From Tricholoma matsutake (Eukaryota; Basidiomycota; Agaricomycetes; Agaricales; Tricholomataceae): a DNA stretch of 64,000 nt. The notes beneath the pieces are model-generated. The model was not told where the DNA came from, searched no databases, and saw only the letters and a program-made list of their open reading frames with translations. The translations under genes and the position numbers were made by a program. The stretch spans positions 8,990,001 to 9,054,000 of the forward strand of contig AP026540.1 in NCBI GenBank assembly GCA_026075535.2. The letters are read 5' to 3'. Every line of letters begins with the position of its first letter. Position 1 is the first letter of the stretch. Positions 10,795 to 22,166 of this stretch are shown here, piece after piece.

Positions 10795-12649
10795 GTGAAT
10801 GCACCGAGCCCTCTTGATGCTGCTACTGCTGCACCTTTAGTCCATCCCATGCCTGTCCCCACAAACGATGTGCACATGCCTGACACTGCTCATACCATGT
10901 CCCTGCCTGCACCCACACCTGTCAACATGAACAATGTGCATATAACCACTCCTATGCCCGTCAACTCAAATGACGTGCATATATCCACTCCTCCCACTTC
11001 CACATCTCCTCACAGCCCTCCACAAGCTAGACATTGCCACAAATGAAAATCCTCATCTTCTTCAGATGACTATCACACCATCCCTTTAACAATGAGCATG
11101 TCCTCCATGACACCCAATGCTGTCCTGAGCCTTAACAATGGCAAATTCCCCATGATCTCTGCAGGAACCATGACACCCAAACTCCTTCACCAATTTGAGC
11201 ACCACGTGCATGGTTACCTTCAGAACAAAGACAGTCTCAATCCTGGGAAGTTTGTCAACCACATCATGTACTCCTTTGAGGACCCGCTATTCTCTGACTG
11301 GTACCAGTCACAACAAGACCTCTTGTCAGTCATCTCCTTCACTGAGTTCATGGTTGAGGTACGCGCTCACTGGCTACCAAAGTGCTGGCAACAGGACCTC
11401 ACCCATGAAGTCTGATCAACTAAACAAAACAAGACTCCCTTCTCAGACTTCATTGACTCCTTATGTCAAGATAACCTCCTACTTAAAGGCTCTCAATTTC
11501 ACCTCTCTCCTTCACAGTTATGCATGCAAATCAAATCAAACATCTCCCCTGAGCTTGCTGCCGCCTTCGATCATTGGAAAGACAACCACAACTCCTCTAA
11601 TAGTGATTCCAAGAAAGAAAACGAGACTCCTGCTGATCTGGACACTGCTGCTGCTGCTGCCATCATGAGAGCCACCTTGGACACACTGAAAGCAGAGGCC
11701 AGACTGCAGTCCTTTGTCGACACCTTGACAAAGCTTGACCAGAAGCTGATCGAGGACAGGAGTGCCCATGAATGTGACACTGAAGAGGTGGCAAGAAGCC
11801 TTAAATGGTCAAGCTCTACCATTGGGCTTTCTGATGGCCCTCGATGGGCACCATACTCTCATGGACAACCCACCTCAAACACCCATTTACAGACCTTTTT
11901 GTCATTGACTTCTTGCCCCCCCGAAGTTGACCAATCATGAGAGGAAGTACCTGGAAACCTACAACGGATGTAAGAAGTGCCGAGGGTTCTACATGCCGGA
12001 AGGACACCCTTGCGAGTTCCCTGTAGGCGAAGGATACATTGAGTGATCCATGGCTACTGTGAATGAAGCCTGCAAATGCATCAAGTTACTTACCCTTGCC
12101 ATTCCCTGAGACGAGCTGACCATGTCTGTCAATGCTGTCAATGTATCCTCTTTGAACAACATGTACAACTCTGCTCACCCCCAACCCACTGCTACCCCTC
12201 CCGCTCTCCCTGTCGCTGCTGTACTTGGCATGTCAACCTATCCTATCGCTTCAGTATGCCCACCGAATGAGAGTTCAATCTTGGGTGGAGGGGATAGTGA
12301 CTTGTCTTGCAATTCAAATGACTCAGTAAGTGCACATGTCTCTTTCTTCTTACCACACCTGATATGGAATTGCACTGTGGAGAGTGTTGATCCTTTTTGC
12401 CTATCTTGTGTCCCTGTTTCTGCATTAATTGACCATGGTTCACCTGCAGTTCTGATCGATCAAGCCCTGGTTACCTGGCTTTGCCTCCCTGTTCACTTGC
12501 TGCCAGTACTGTTTCCTGTCTCTGGTGCATCCTTCAATGATTTGTCTTGATCTCCTCATGTCTCACTTACCCACTGGGTAAAACTTAAACTGCATGACTG
12601 TAATAACTGGTATTCTGCTCATACTGTCCGCACTCTCATTGTACCTGGT
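10795..12649 (+). pseudogene. Gypsy-B Gag and start of protease
   Basis: Reads NAPSPLDAATAAP from 10798; the codon matching A's start ATG is GTG (10795), so the start is probably mutated. The Gag core (LLHQFEHHVHGYLQNKD, YSFEDPLFSDWYQSQ) is collinear with A. TGA stops: 11044 (A has AGA Arg), 11413 (same codon as A's 4685), about 12043 (A has CGT), about 12106 (A has CGG) and 12548. A C7 run near 11915 adds one base and shifts the frame before the knuckle GCKKCRGFYMPEGHPC (about 11968-12015). Protease ALIDHGSPAVLIDQ lies near 12423-12465. Confidence 0.88.
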
Positions 12650-13073
12650 ATAAGGGCAACCTAAGCCTCTAGCAAAGGGAAATCCGAAGTTAAAATTATA
12701 CTACATAATACAGGCATTGGGGGCGCACCTAGCAAAGGGAAATCCGAAGAGAAAACTCTAAGGATCCCCTTGCTGATGCCCAGTATATGTGAAGACGACA
12801 AAAATCAAATATAACCTAAAAATAGAAAAAGGCGGAGATAGGTGGATCAAGGCCGCCGAATGACATCATACCAAGGGGTATGTGTCGGAAGGGGTACTCC
12901 GCCTCTAAATATAAAAGTGTCAACATATACAAACATGATAGCAAGGGAAAATTAGTAATAAAATCCGGAAAAATCATAGAAAATGAAGAATAGAAGGAAA
13001 TGAGGTGGGGAAAAATATGGGACGAACATAAAAAATAGGAAAAACACACAGGGCACCCCCTTAGTCCCCTTAC
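12650..13073. mobile_element. 424-bp MITE-like insertion in gypsy-B protease
   Basis: Flanked by ACCTGGT on both sides (12643-12649, 13074-13080). Its ends, TAAGGG...AACCTAAG and CTTAG...CCCTTA, form imperfect inverted repeats. A 20-bp block (TAGCAAAGGGAAATCCGAAG) occurs twice near the left end (about 12671 and 12730). No ORF. The family is unclear; a 7-bp duplication does not fit the classical superfamilies well. Confidence 0.7.
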
Positions 13074-13080
13074 ACCTGGT

Positions 13081-14252
13081 CTTTGTCACCCAATTGTGGA
13101 TCTACCTTTCCTTTCACACAACAATATTGTCGTTAATGCCCGTGATGGCACCACTATAGATATGAACTGCCACTTTGACCTACCACACCCTGTAGCACAG
13201 GTAGCTCCAAAACCAAGAATTAAACTATGTGAGATGCTTGCTAAAGTAAAGGCCAACCATAAACTGTTGGTCAAAGAACTGAAAAATGTCTGCATATCTT
13301 GCCAAATGTTAATCAATGCAAGATGTGAGCACGTCAATGGAGTTGATGTGGTCGCTGCAATCCAGGTCCATGTGGAACAACTCATGGCTGAGGAACAGCT
13401 GGAAAAGCTTGAATCGGATATCAAAGAATCATATGCAGACATTTTCAAACCAATCCCTCACATGGATGAAATGCCGAGTTCGGTACTTTGTAAGATCAAT
13501 CTGAAGGATGCAAGCAAAACTATCACAACAAGAAGCTACTCCTGCCCACAAAAATTTTGGGAGGCTTGGAGTACCTTGATACAACAACATCTGGATGCTG
13601 GACACATCTGGCCTTCTTCCTCAACACATGCATTGCCTGCCTTCCTGGTTCCAAAGGTGGATACAACTGACCTGCCTCGTTGGGTTAACAATTACTGTCA
13701 ACTTAACAGCAACACTGTGACTGACTCGCACCCTCTGCCACGTGTGGATGATATCTTGGCGGATGCTGGACAAGGCAAAATATGGAGTAAACTGGACATG
13801 ACTGACAGCTTCTTCCACATGAAGATGGACCCTGATAGCATCACTCTGACTGCGGTTATGACACCACTGGGCCTATATGAGTGGACAGTCATGCCACAGG
13901 GTCTCCAAAATGCACCCCCGGTCCACCAGCAATGGGTGACCACTGCATTACGGCTCTTGCTTGGAATATTTGCACATATCTACTTAGATGACATTATTAT
14001 CTGATCCAACTCCCTTGAAGAGCACACCAGACATATCAAACTGGTGATGGATGCTCTGCAGAAAGCCCGACTGTACTGCAACCCAAACAAATCAAAGTTC
14101 TACTTGATGGAACTGGTTTTCCTTGGGCATTGCATCTCCCAGCAGGGGATCGAGGCCTGCTCATCAAAAGTGGATAAATTTTTGAATTGGCCAGTTCCCA
14201 AGTCTGCAAGCGACGGATGCAGATTTTTGGGCCTGGTGCAATACATATCTGC
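13081..14252 (+). pseudogene. Gypsy-B protease end and reverse transcriptase
   Basis: LPFLSHNNIVVNARDG closes the protease; RT follows with ALPAFLVPKV, LPRWVNNYCQLN, SKLDMTDSFFHMK and HIYLDDIII. A TGA at 14002 follows YLDDIII, where D and E have Trp and A has Tyr. The sequence continues through the RT thumb (SKFYLMELVFLGHCIS) to LGLVQYIS and is cut by gypsy-C at 14253. Confidence 0.9.
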
Positions 14253-14529
14253 TGTAGAGGGCCACTACCCAAATGGGTAGGTGAGCTTATGTAATATGGG
14301 AGACCCTGGATATACATAGCCAACTGGCTAGTACCAGGATCTCCCAAGTCTTACACAACCACTATATCAAGAATACTACACATTGTTATATTGTTGTTGG
14401 GTGGCTAAGTAAGCAACTACTACCACACCCTTACACTTTTTTGAATAGACTTTACTATTTTTGATATACTGGGGATACCCAGTGTAATCTACTAGAGGAA
14501 ATTCTAAAATAGAATTTCCAGTTTAGCAT

Positions 14530-17079
14530 ATGGCGATGACATGTGCCCAACAACACAAAATGCTGAAAAGGCAAAGAAAGCAAGGAGCCAGGGGTGACAG
14601 AGCTGACACTCCTGATAGCCCCCAGCAAGCGACAGAGGAAACGGAGAAAAAGATGCCTGATGCTGCCACATCAGAGCTACCAATAGAGCATGCAAGGGAC
14701 AGAAAACACCTTGTATTGCTGTTTCCTGAGGCAAATACCTCGACACCAAACTTCTTGACCCCAGAATGGGTGGAATCTCTGGAAATAGGAGGGGGGGCAT
14801 ACTGCGGGATGATAATTTTCTGTTGATTATGACTGAGGTACTGCCAGATGGTGGACCACCTGGACTTATATCAATAAGAAATGCAGCATGAGGACTTGGG
14901 GACATGGTGGATCATGAGATGGGCGCATGGCATGATACCATGGCGCTCATTCAAGAGAAGGGCCCAGGTCCAGGATTTAGCCAGGACAAATGGAACAAGT
15001 GCCTTTGCTGGTTAGCCGGGGGTATTACCAATGTGGGGAATGAAGGAACACTGCTTGACAAGGCTCAGAGGATGCTACCTCCGAAGGGTTTCAAGCCTCA
15101 TGATTGGAAGGTTTTCCTCACAGTGGCAGAGGTGGACCTGGCTAGAGCAGGCAACATGTCATTCGGAACAATGAAACATTCCGAGATGAAAGTGGAATCA
15201 TCACCTTCAACACCAGATATGTTGAAGAAGGTGGAAGCAAGCCTGGAATTGCCATGCCAACCAGGTGAATCGATTGAATCAGAGGAACAACAACAGAATG
15301 CCGTCAGAAGATTAAGGAATCTGCCACGAGTAGCAAACAATGCAGCGACATCGTCATTGAGTGGGAATTCCTACTTTGGAAATGGAAAAGATGAAGTTGG
15401 GGAGCGAGTCGTCCACCAGAGGATCCATATCTCACAAATAAAGGAGACGGGACAAACCTCGGTGCTGGACCAAGGGATCATTTTTGACCCATGGATACTA
15501 GACCTGAGCAACAGCTCAAGAGGGAGAGTATACCACCAGTTAGTGGTAAGGACTGGAAGGATCAGGCAGGTAAGAGAGGTGAGACTGTTAAAAGAGAGGG
15601 ATCTGGAGGAGAACCACCCAAGAGACCACCTGGGAATGGACCAGGAGGTCGAGGTAGAGGCGGGAACAATGGGGATCCATTGGATAGCAGTGATGGTGGA
15701 AGTGGACTGCCCACTGACAAAGAAGAAGATGCAGAAGGGAGGCAACCCCATCCGTTTGGATATAGCACAGAACTGAGGGACACACCTTGGACATTGTCCT
15801 ATAATACCCCATATATATGGGCATCAACCTTGGAACTAGAGGCATATAAAGGTAGAGGAGCACCTCAACCTAAGAAACATCTAAGGGTGATACATGACAA
15901 GTATCGAAACCTGATAGAAAGACAGGTTGGCCAAAGGGTCAACCATAATCAAACAAAACCACCAAAGGTACCAGAGCCTAAGGTGTATGAAGGCAAAGAG
16001 GACACCGAGGTTTTCAAGAGGTGGCTAGTAAGCCTCCTCAGGTGGTTTCACATAAACCGCTTCTGCGGACCAGAAATGGACTCAGAACGCGCAGTATGCA
16101 TGACCGTATTCCTTCAAGGGACTGCCTTGACATGGTATAATGACAATATTGATGGCATGGACCATCGACAAGAAGCATGGTTCACAATGGTAATAACTGG
16201 GCTGTACGACCATTTTATACACAACTCTGCCTTAGGGGTAAATGGATAACTTCTGGAGCGCAACATATGCCCCAAACAAAGGAGTCATGGCATTCTACCA
16301 TCAACTGACTAGATATGCAGATTGGATGGTGAGACCACCCGATAGGTATACGTTCAAGAAGCACTATGTAATGAGGCTTCTGAGGAAAATCTTTGAGCAT
16401 TTGCTCAGTAGAGACGTGACACCAGAGTATTCCAAGATGGAATCCATACTCCACCATGCAAGAAAGGTGGAAGAAATCACTGTACAGATGTCCTGTTATT
16501 GGAACAAACAAAGGATGATAAGAGCAATGAAATACACCGCTAGAGAGAATGCCATGTGAGAACCATATGGCAATAACAAATATCAAAAGCCTGTTGAACG
16601 ACAGGACAACCAATGAAGCACATCGGGAAGTAATGGCCAACAGAAGGAGATGTACCAAAGGGTATGGAGCAAGCCAGACCAGCCAACAAGAATGGAACCT
16701 TCTACATCAAAAGCGAAAGAACCCGATAAAACAATGGGAACTGCTAGAAGGAATATTTCTTCGGGAGTGAAGAAATGTTTCAATTGTGGGGAACTTGGCC
16801 ACATGACCAAAGACAAGAAATGTCCATCTGAGAAGAAAGGCAAAGGTATGTCCACTCAGATGAGAAGTCATCCAAGAGGATGGGGATGGAGAGGAAGACC
16901 TCTCCGAGGAAAAAGAAGAAGAGGAGGACCTTCCCAGAGAAGGGGAAGTCGAAGAAGATGAACCTTATGAGGGTTCACAGTATAGCTCTGAGGGAGAGGA
17001 ATTTGAATTTGATGACCTCGATCCCCAAGAAGAGAGTGATGATGATGATAGAAGGGGAGCACACATCTATGCACTCTGA
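14530..17079 (+). pseudogene. Gypsy-C Gag with CCHC zinc knuckle
   Basis: Pieces in several frames: N-terminal (14530-14826), VDHEMGAWHDTMALIQ (14904-), a Gly/Arg-rich linker, then the retrotransposon Gag core KVYEGKEDTEVFKRW (about 15985), LQGTALTWYNDNIDG (about 16113) and ATYAPNKGVMAFYHQL (about 16262). The knuckle CFNCGELGHMTKDKKC (about 16774-16821) is a near-standard CCHC. Breaks: a G9 run near 14795 shifts the frame, one TGA near 14889 follows NAA where Arg is plausible, and there are frameshifts near 16240 and 16560. Not functional. Confidence 0.8.
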
Positions 17080-17647
17080 ATGGAATTAGACAAGGAGAAT
17101 CTTGTCAACAGAGATAGTTGGGAGTTTGAGGAGACGAATGACTTGTCATCAGAGGAAGAGGACTTCCCTCTATTGGTAGAAGTATTGGATAGTGATGAAG
17201 ACATCACATTTGATGATGATACAGATGAAGAAGGAGGATGGGGAGATAATGATGAAGAGTCATCAGAATTTTCTGACTCTGATGAACATGATAAAATCAT
17301 CTATGAACCAAAGGTGCTGATCGCAGCCTTAAGAACAGGGGAGGAATTACCCCCACCAAAGGTAAAGAAGATAGTAGATGAAAGATTGTTGACTAAGATA
17401 AGGAAGTCCAGCAAAGTACTGGACAGACCAGTATGGCTGTGTACCACAGATGCAGTATCACCAGTGACCAGAGTTAGTATGCGTCACAGACCTAAAAGTC
17501 TACAAATTGACTGAACAAGTCCCAGTGCAGTTGGGGACAAGGGGAAGTCAAGTAAAAATAAATTATGGCATGAAAGCATGCATAAAATATGGGCACGTAG
17601 ATGTGAAACACTATTTTGATATAGTGAACATTGATAGATATGATGTC
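17080..17647 (+). pseudogene. Gypsy-C acidic linker and start of protease
   Basis: Strongly acidic linker (DSDEDITFDDDTDEE) followed by a retropepsin-like start in a shifted frame (about 17477-17646: VTDLKVYKLTEQV, KINYGMKACIKYG, FDIVNIDRYDV). The next expected residues, ILGMVFMRKHSIVLDFD, are encoded on the opposite strand from about 18897 downward. Confidence 0.75.
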
Positions 17648-17783
17648 TAAATCTAATAGTGATTCTATATTTATGGGAAAGTATTATTGGCTAATAATTT
17701 TTATATTTATATTTGGCTTATTTGGGCATATCTGTTAAATCTAAATATAGAATCACTATTAGATTTAGATTTAACAGATATGC
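17648..17783. repeat. Overlapping inverted repeats at a breakpoint
   Basis: A perfect 26-bp inverted repeat (17648-17673 with 17742-17767) overlaps a second one (about 17727-17747 with 17763-17783). The block begins at the first base after gypsy-C is interrupted. The end motif TTTAACAGATATGC recurs at 18898 at the other breakpoint. It could form alternative hairpins. Confidence 0.85.
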
Positions 17784-17842
17784 TATATAATAAAATAAAA
17801 TAACATAAGGACTCATACTTGCCAGAATTGGCCCTTACCCCC

Positions 17843-18275
17843 ATGACTATATTCCATGGATGGTAAACCACATCACTATGTAGATGTCATTTTCAAAATC
17901 CTGGTTAGAATGGTATATAACATCACTATATTCCATTTATGGTAAGTCACATGACTCTCTCATTGTCATTTTTTAACTCAGTACAAGAAACTGATCAGAA
18001 TGGTATATAACATTTATGGTAAGTCACATGACTCTCTCCCAATGTCATTTTTGAACTCCGCTAAAACTGATCAGAATGGTATATAACATTTATGGTAAGT
18101 CACATGACTCTCTCAATGCCATTTTTGAACTCAGCTCAAGAAACTGATCAGAATGGTATATAACATCACTATTTATATCATGATCACATGACTCTCCTGA
18201 TGTCATTTTTGAACTCAGCTCAAAAAACCGATCAGAATGGTATATAACATCACTATATTCCATATATGGATGGTC
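17843..18275 (+). repeat. Minisatellite array, about five units of 74-88 bp
   Basis: Units contain GAATGGTATATAACAT (starts near 17910, 17998, 18074, 18148 and 18235), TTTATGGTAAGTCACATGAC and TGAACTCAGCTCAA. Two further units lie beyond the inverted block at 18903-19078. No coding signal. Confidence 0.85.
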
Positions 18276-18327
18276 CCATCACTATGTAATTGGAAGGAAG
18301 CCGAAGTTTTCAACACTCAAGGAGACT

Positions 18328-18896
18328 GAAACATGTGGAAACCTATCCCGTATAGTGTTGCCATAGCTCGAGCCATGGCAACACTAGCACTGCCACTGCC
18401 AAACACCTCAAAAATTCATGGATGATTTTGTTCACTTCCTTCATCTCGTCTAACAATTGCTTCAGATCCTTCATACTACTGTCAAAGGTAGCTGCCTGTT
18501 CAACCATCCTTTTGACATCATCTATCATGATGTCATCTCCAGGTCCCAACAAAACTGGAAATGGTAAAGGAAGTCCTTTGCCAGATTGATGTTCATCCTC
18601 ATCGATCTCCTCCTTGATGATCAGTATATGCTTCTTATCTGGTGGTTTTTTGATCCTAGGTGTGGCATTCTTGCCACATTCCAGTCATTTATTGGTGCCT
18701 TTTGGCATCCCCACCTTCTTGACAGGTTCTTTTATCCCCTGTCCATCTTCCTGAAACCTCATGGCTTGCCTGCATACCAATAGGTACACATCTGGGCTCT
18801 CCCATAATGCCGGGAGCACTTCTTTCTTATGTCTGATTTCATTCTTATCAAAATCTAGCACGATACTGTGCTTTCTCATAAACACCATTCCTAAGA
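18328..18896 (-). pseudogene. Inverted continuation of gypsy-C plus end of gypsy-B LTR
   Basis: Read on the minus strand from 18896: ILGMVFMRKHSIVLDFD (protease end), a Lys/Glu-rich linker, then LGPGDDIMIDDVKRMVEQ and KQLLDEMKEVNKIIHEF. It then enters a 34-bp palindrome (18353-18386) and ends in GGGATAGGTTTCCA followed by CATGT (18350-18331), the LTR end and target duplication of gypsy-B. So C's RT and integrase, and B's remainder, are missing between. Confidence 0.8.
18353..18386. mobile_element. MITE remnant: two fused TIRs
   Basis: 34-bp palindrome TAGTGTTGCCAT...ATGGCAACACTA, the TIR pair of the foldback family at 27986 and 51490 with no interior. The flanking octamers (ATCCCGTA, GCACTGCC) do not match, unlike the complete copies. 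One flank is gypsy-B LTR and the other gypsy-C interior. Confidence 0.75.
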
Positions 18897-18902
18897 TTAT
18901 TT

Positions 18903-19078
18903 AACAGATATGCTATATTCCATTTATGGTAAGTCACATGACTCTCCCAATGTCATTTTTGAACTCAGCTCAAAAAACATCACTATATTCCATTTATGGT
19001 AAGTCACATGACTCTCCCAATATCATTTTTGAACTCAGCTCAAAAAAACTGGTTAGAATGATGTATGACATCACTATA
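18903..19078 (+). repeat. Second minisatellite block, two units
   Basis: Same unit as 17843-18275 (TTCCATTTATGGTAAGTCACATG...TTGAACTCAGCTCAA), now after the inverted block. 19079-19439 contains no recognisable gene. Confidence 0.8.
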
Positions 19079-19439
19079 AATTTTTGACTCCCATGGGTAA
19101 AGTCAGTAATTTTTGTAACAGTTGCTGAAAATTACTGACCATGGGGAAAACAGACATGGAAAAATGGTCACACTGAATTTTTCATCAATTCTGGGTTTGA
19201 AGAACTAGTCTTAACTTTGCTAAGGACTCATAACATTGAGATATGGAAGTTCTATTGGTCATTGGCTCATGGCAAGTGGCTAAATTAAAATTGCTTACCA
19301 ATAACTGATGGGATCAACCAATGTTTGCAGAAGACCCTCCAGCTTTTGAGGTCCTCTACCATGTCAAATATTTTGAGACATTTACCTATTTTATTTGCAA
19401 TGCTATAGCCAGATTGTTGAAAACAAGTGGCTTAGCTAG

Positions 19440-19667
19440 TGGCAACACTATGTGTGCCAACAAGGCACTCCAACAGGTAATTGACCTTGCTAAACCATTT
19501 TAATAGACTATGGTACATATATTAGAGCATTTGAGAGCATAAAAAATAGTAGTAATCATATGGATACCCATGGATGATCCATGGATGCCACCCATATCCA
19601 TGGACTTTAGTACATCATCCATGGATATTCACCTGGATGGACCTGGGTCCATCCATGGTAGTCCCTA
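19440..19667 (+). mobile_element. hAT-3-like terminal fragment
   Basis: About 228 bp matching, in opposite orientation, the left end of hAT-3 (51268-51490), including the ATGGAT/ATCCAT-rich subterminal zone and the final GTAGTCCCTA. The rest of the element is not recognisable to the left. Confidence 0.75.
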
Positions 19668-19688
19668 AATTGTCAATCCTTTTATAGT

Positions 19689-20024
19689 ATGAATTGTGAC
19701 TTGCTAGAAGAGATCTGTGATGGATTTAATGATCACTCTTATAATCAAACTTCATTAGAATCTGTTAGAGACACATTTAGAATTGCTTTCAACAATTTGC
19801 AATTAGCTGGCCTATGCTGGGGCAGATATACATCTGTGGTCAGGCTATTAGAGTACATGTTTAAAGCATCTACAGAGATGGTGTCTTCTCAGCTTATTTG
19901 TAGTGAGGGACATCCCATCATGCCACTCTATTTATTCATATGTTTTGTCTGCTGGCACAAATCCTTATGTATCAACAACAGACTGGATTCAGAATTACAA
20001 AGAAGATTCATGCCTTTTGTGTGA
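19689..20024 (+). CDS. Unrecognised ORF fragment, 111 codons
   Basis: Open frame MNCDLLEEICDGFNDHSYNQ... with a plausible amino-acid mix, starting just outside the hAT-like end. I do not recognise the family. It has no visible partner exon and lies between relics, so it is probably a piece of a larger decayed gene. Confidence 0.3.
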   Translation: MNCDLLEEICDGFNDHSYNQTSLESVRDTFRIAFNNLQLAGLCWGRYTSVVRLLEYMFKASTEMVSSQLICSEGHPIMPLYLFICFVCWHKSLCINNRLDSELQRRFMPFV

Positions 20025-20153
20025 AGAATGAATGCAATCAGTGCCTTCAATACACATACTCATTTTCATAAATTCCAGATCTAATTGTATTTGAGTTTGA
20101 AGGCAAGGATATTAGACTGGTAACCTTGTCTGTCATGGACATGTGAGGCAAGC

Positions 20154-20258
20154 AACTGTTGTAGACAGACTGGTGAAACTGAGTTTGAATTCATGATGGT
20201 GCATGGGCTAAGCCACATGAAATCACATGTATTGAACCTGCCCTCAACACGATCACGT
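20154..20258 (+). repeat. Inverted repeat pair flanking gypsy-D (left arm)
   Basis: About 105 bp that recurs in opposite orientation at 26611-26713 with roughly 85-90 percent identity by eye. Some differences are CG versus CA. The two arms sit outside gypsy-D on either side. Confidence 0.75.
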
Positions 20259-20313
20259 TTGCAAGGACTTGGATGCAATGAACACGCCATATCTTCCTGT
20301 TATTATGGTGTGG

Positions 20314-20512
20314 TGGAAGGGAGAGTGCTCTCCCAACACTCAAAGGAACCAAGTTGTGAGGAATGTAGTATTGAAAGGAAGATTACTCTACTATGACAAA
20401 TGGGTCGTGTATCTAAGGCAATTGCACATGATAGTCATGTGACCATGTAGATGATGTAAGTAATAGTTGTGATCACATGTATGCGTGTTGTAAGAGAAAC
20501 AGTTCTCTTACA
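20314..20512 (-). repeat. 3' LTR of gypsy-D
   Basis: 199 bp; on the minus strand TGTAAGAGAACTG...CTCTTACA palindrome at the start and CCCTTCCA at the end. No long polypurine tract adjoins it; AGAGAGGAGGAG lies about 30 bp upstream. Confidence 0.92.
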
Positions 20513-20534
20513 CTCTCACGCGTTTCAAAAAATT

Positions 20535-22166
20535 CTATGCTCCTCCTCTCTTCTCCCAATCTTCCAATGCCTCCATCTCTAGCATCTCCGATCGTGGCAG
20601 CCACAGATCAGAATCCGGCCCATAACCTTTCCACCAGACAAGGTACTGCTTTCCCCTCCCGCGCGGCTGTTCATCGGTGATCCTTTCCACAAAGAACTCG
20701 GTCGTCCCCTCTGCCGTTACAATAGGCCCTGGCTGCTCCATCGTCCTCCCCAGAAATAACGAATCATCATTTTCGAGATGTTCTTTAAGCAGCGAGACGT
20801 GGAATTTCATGTATTGGGACGCCGGGAGGGGTAGTGCAAGTCTATATGTTGACGACTCCAGGAAGGCCTCCAAGATTTCGTATGGTCCATCCCAATGTGG
20901 CATGAACTTCACCACCCTCCCACTTTTCTTTTGCATATACTCTCTCCAATGGTGCGCAGTTTTCATCATCACTTTCTCTCCCACTTTGAACTTGGGTTCT
21001 CTTGCCCAATCCTTGTTGGCGTGGTGTGCCTGCAAGACCTTGGCACCCAGTAGGCAGTCCTTAGCTCCTTCAACTTCGTTGTTAATCCGTTCCATTAGTT
21101 CTATTGCTCGGGCCGTCTCCCCTTCATCTGCAACATGGTCATCATCAGGCGTCGCACCAATGGGCAGCAACACACGTGGGGACCACCCTGTCTTCAGAAT
21201 GAATGGAGAAACCTGTGTCAATGTGTTGATGGTATTCATAATGTCAAAGCGAACCTTAGGCAAAGCCTTTGCCCATCCTTTCTGGTTCCTCTTGACATGG
21301 TAATGCAGACATTGTACGACCATTTTGTTAGATCTTTCTGATGAGCCATCTGTTTCAGGGTGATACAAAGTTGACATCTTGAGCTTGATGCCACTCAGCT
21401 TCATGAGTTTCTTCCAGAATTTCAAGATGAACAGCTTGTCGCAGTCACTAATGATTTCAAGGGGACAGCCATTTTTGCAGTACCACCGGTCAAAGAAAAT
21501 CAATGTGAATTCATCAGCGGTCATGTCTGAATTGCACGGAGTGATCTGAATATCCGCTCCCAGCCTATCCATCATTGTCACGATCGCATCAAAGCCGTCA
21601 TCAGAAGGTAGCAGTCCTATGAAGTCGATAGCCACAGAGTCGAACCTTTTGTCTGGAACTGGAAGTGGGTGTAGTGGACCTGGTACTTTAGAAGTCGTGG
21701 ATTTATTACGTTGGCATGGTCCACAACCTGGGATGTACGCTGTAATTAGATCGCACCTCATATTTGGCCAATAAAAGTCATTCCTGAGCGACGCGTAGGA
21801 TTTCTCTCCTCCAAAATGGCCTAGTTGGTCGTGCGCCAACCTAAACAATTGTTCCCAGACGTCCTTGTATTTTGGGATGATTAATCGGTTACTGATAAAT
21901 AGCAACCCGTTCTTCAGCGCGAAATCAAATTTTGCGTCAACCACACTGCATTTGATGTCCTCAAAAATGGACACGCACCACTTGTCTTTTTTGTAGCCTT
22001 TCCTAATTCGTGCAAAAAGCCTAGGGTTCAACTCGATCTCGAATACTGCATTGACATTGGTAGGGACTGTGACTGGTTCTGGTAGCCTTGATAATGCATC
22101 TGCCACTGTGTTGTCCTCTCCTTTGATGTAATTGATGGTATATTCATACTGTGACAAGTACTCCAT
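20535..22166 (-). pseudogene. Gypsy-D RNase H end, integrase and chromodomain (543-codon open frame)
   Basis: Uninterrupted 543 codons. It opens with the RNase H tail (WMEYLSQYEYTINYIKGEDN, ADALSRLPEP), then integrase: H/C zinc region, VAIDFIGLLP (D), IISDCDKLFILKFW (D; Cys replaces the usual Arg), DGSSERSNK (E), and a chromodomain FFVERITDEQPRGRGKQYLVWWKGYGPDSDLWLP. It ends in a natural stop. The preceding codon block contains TGA in DLSL-TGA-QVRWMEY, the same codon as a TGA in gypsy-A (8037). Called a pseudogene because the upstream polyprotein is broken. Confidence 0.92.

Larger units (their letters stand above)
10403..14252 (+). mobile_element. Gypsy-B, left part
   Basis: Close relative of gypsy-A: LTR, gag, zinc knuckle, protease and RT are recognisable to 14252, where gypsy-C enters. 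CATGT at 10398-10402 is its left target duplication. Integrase, chromodomain and most of the 3' LTR are missing here; the last 15 bp of an identical LTR end plus ACATG reappear inverted at 18331-18350. Confidence 0.9.
14253..17647 (+). mobile_element. Gypsy-C, truncated, of a different Ty3/gypsy lineage
   Basis: LTR 14253-14435 starts TGTAGAGGGCC and ends CCCTTACA; it is followed by C-T6-GAATAG. TCTGC (14248-14252) is the probable left duplication, with no partner found. Gag and the first part of the protease follow. At 17647 the sequence stops exactly inside the protease, and its continuation lies inverted at 18328-18896. Confidence 0.85.

Noticed and set aside
10795..11046. GTG as a genuine start codon of gypsy-B Gag
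   Set aside because: Fungal translation starts at AUG; the homologous codon in gypsy-A is ATG, so GTG is more likely a mutated start.
18353..18386. Restriction-like or operator palindrome with its own function
   Set aside because: It is identical to the TIR pair of the MITE family seen twice elsewhere in the window, so a transposon remnant is simpler.
17843..19078. CRISPR-like repeat array
   Set aside because: Units of 74-88 bp are degenerate and contiguous, without unique spacers, in a eukaryotic transposon context.
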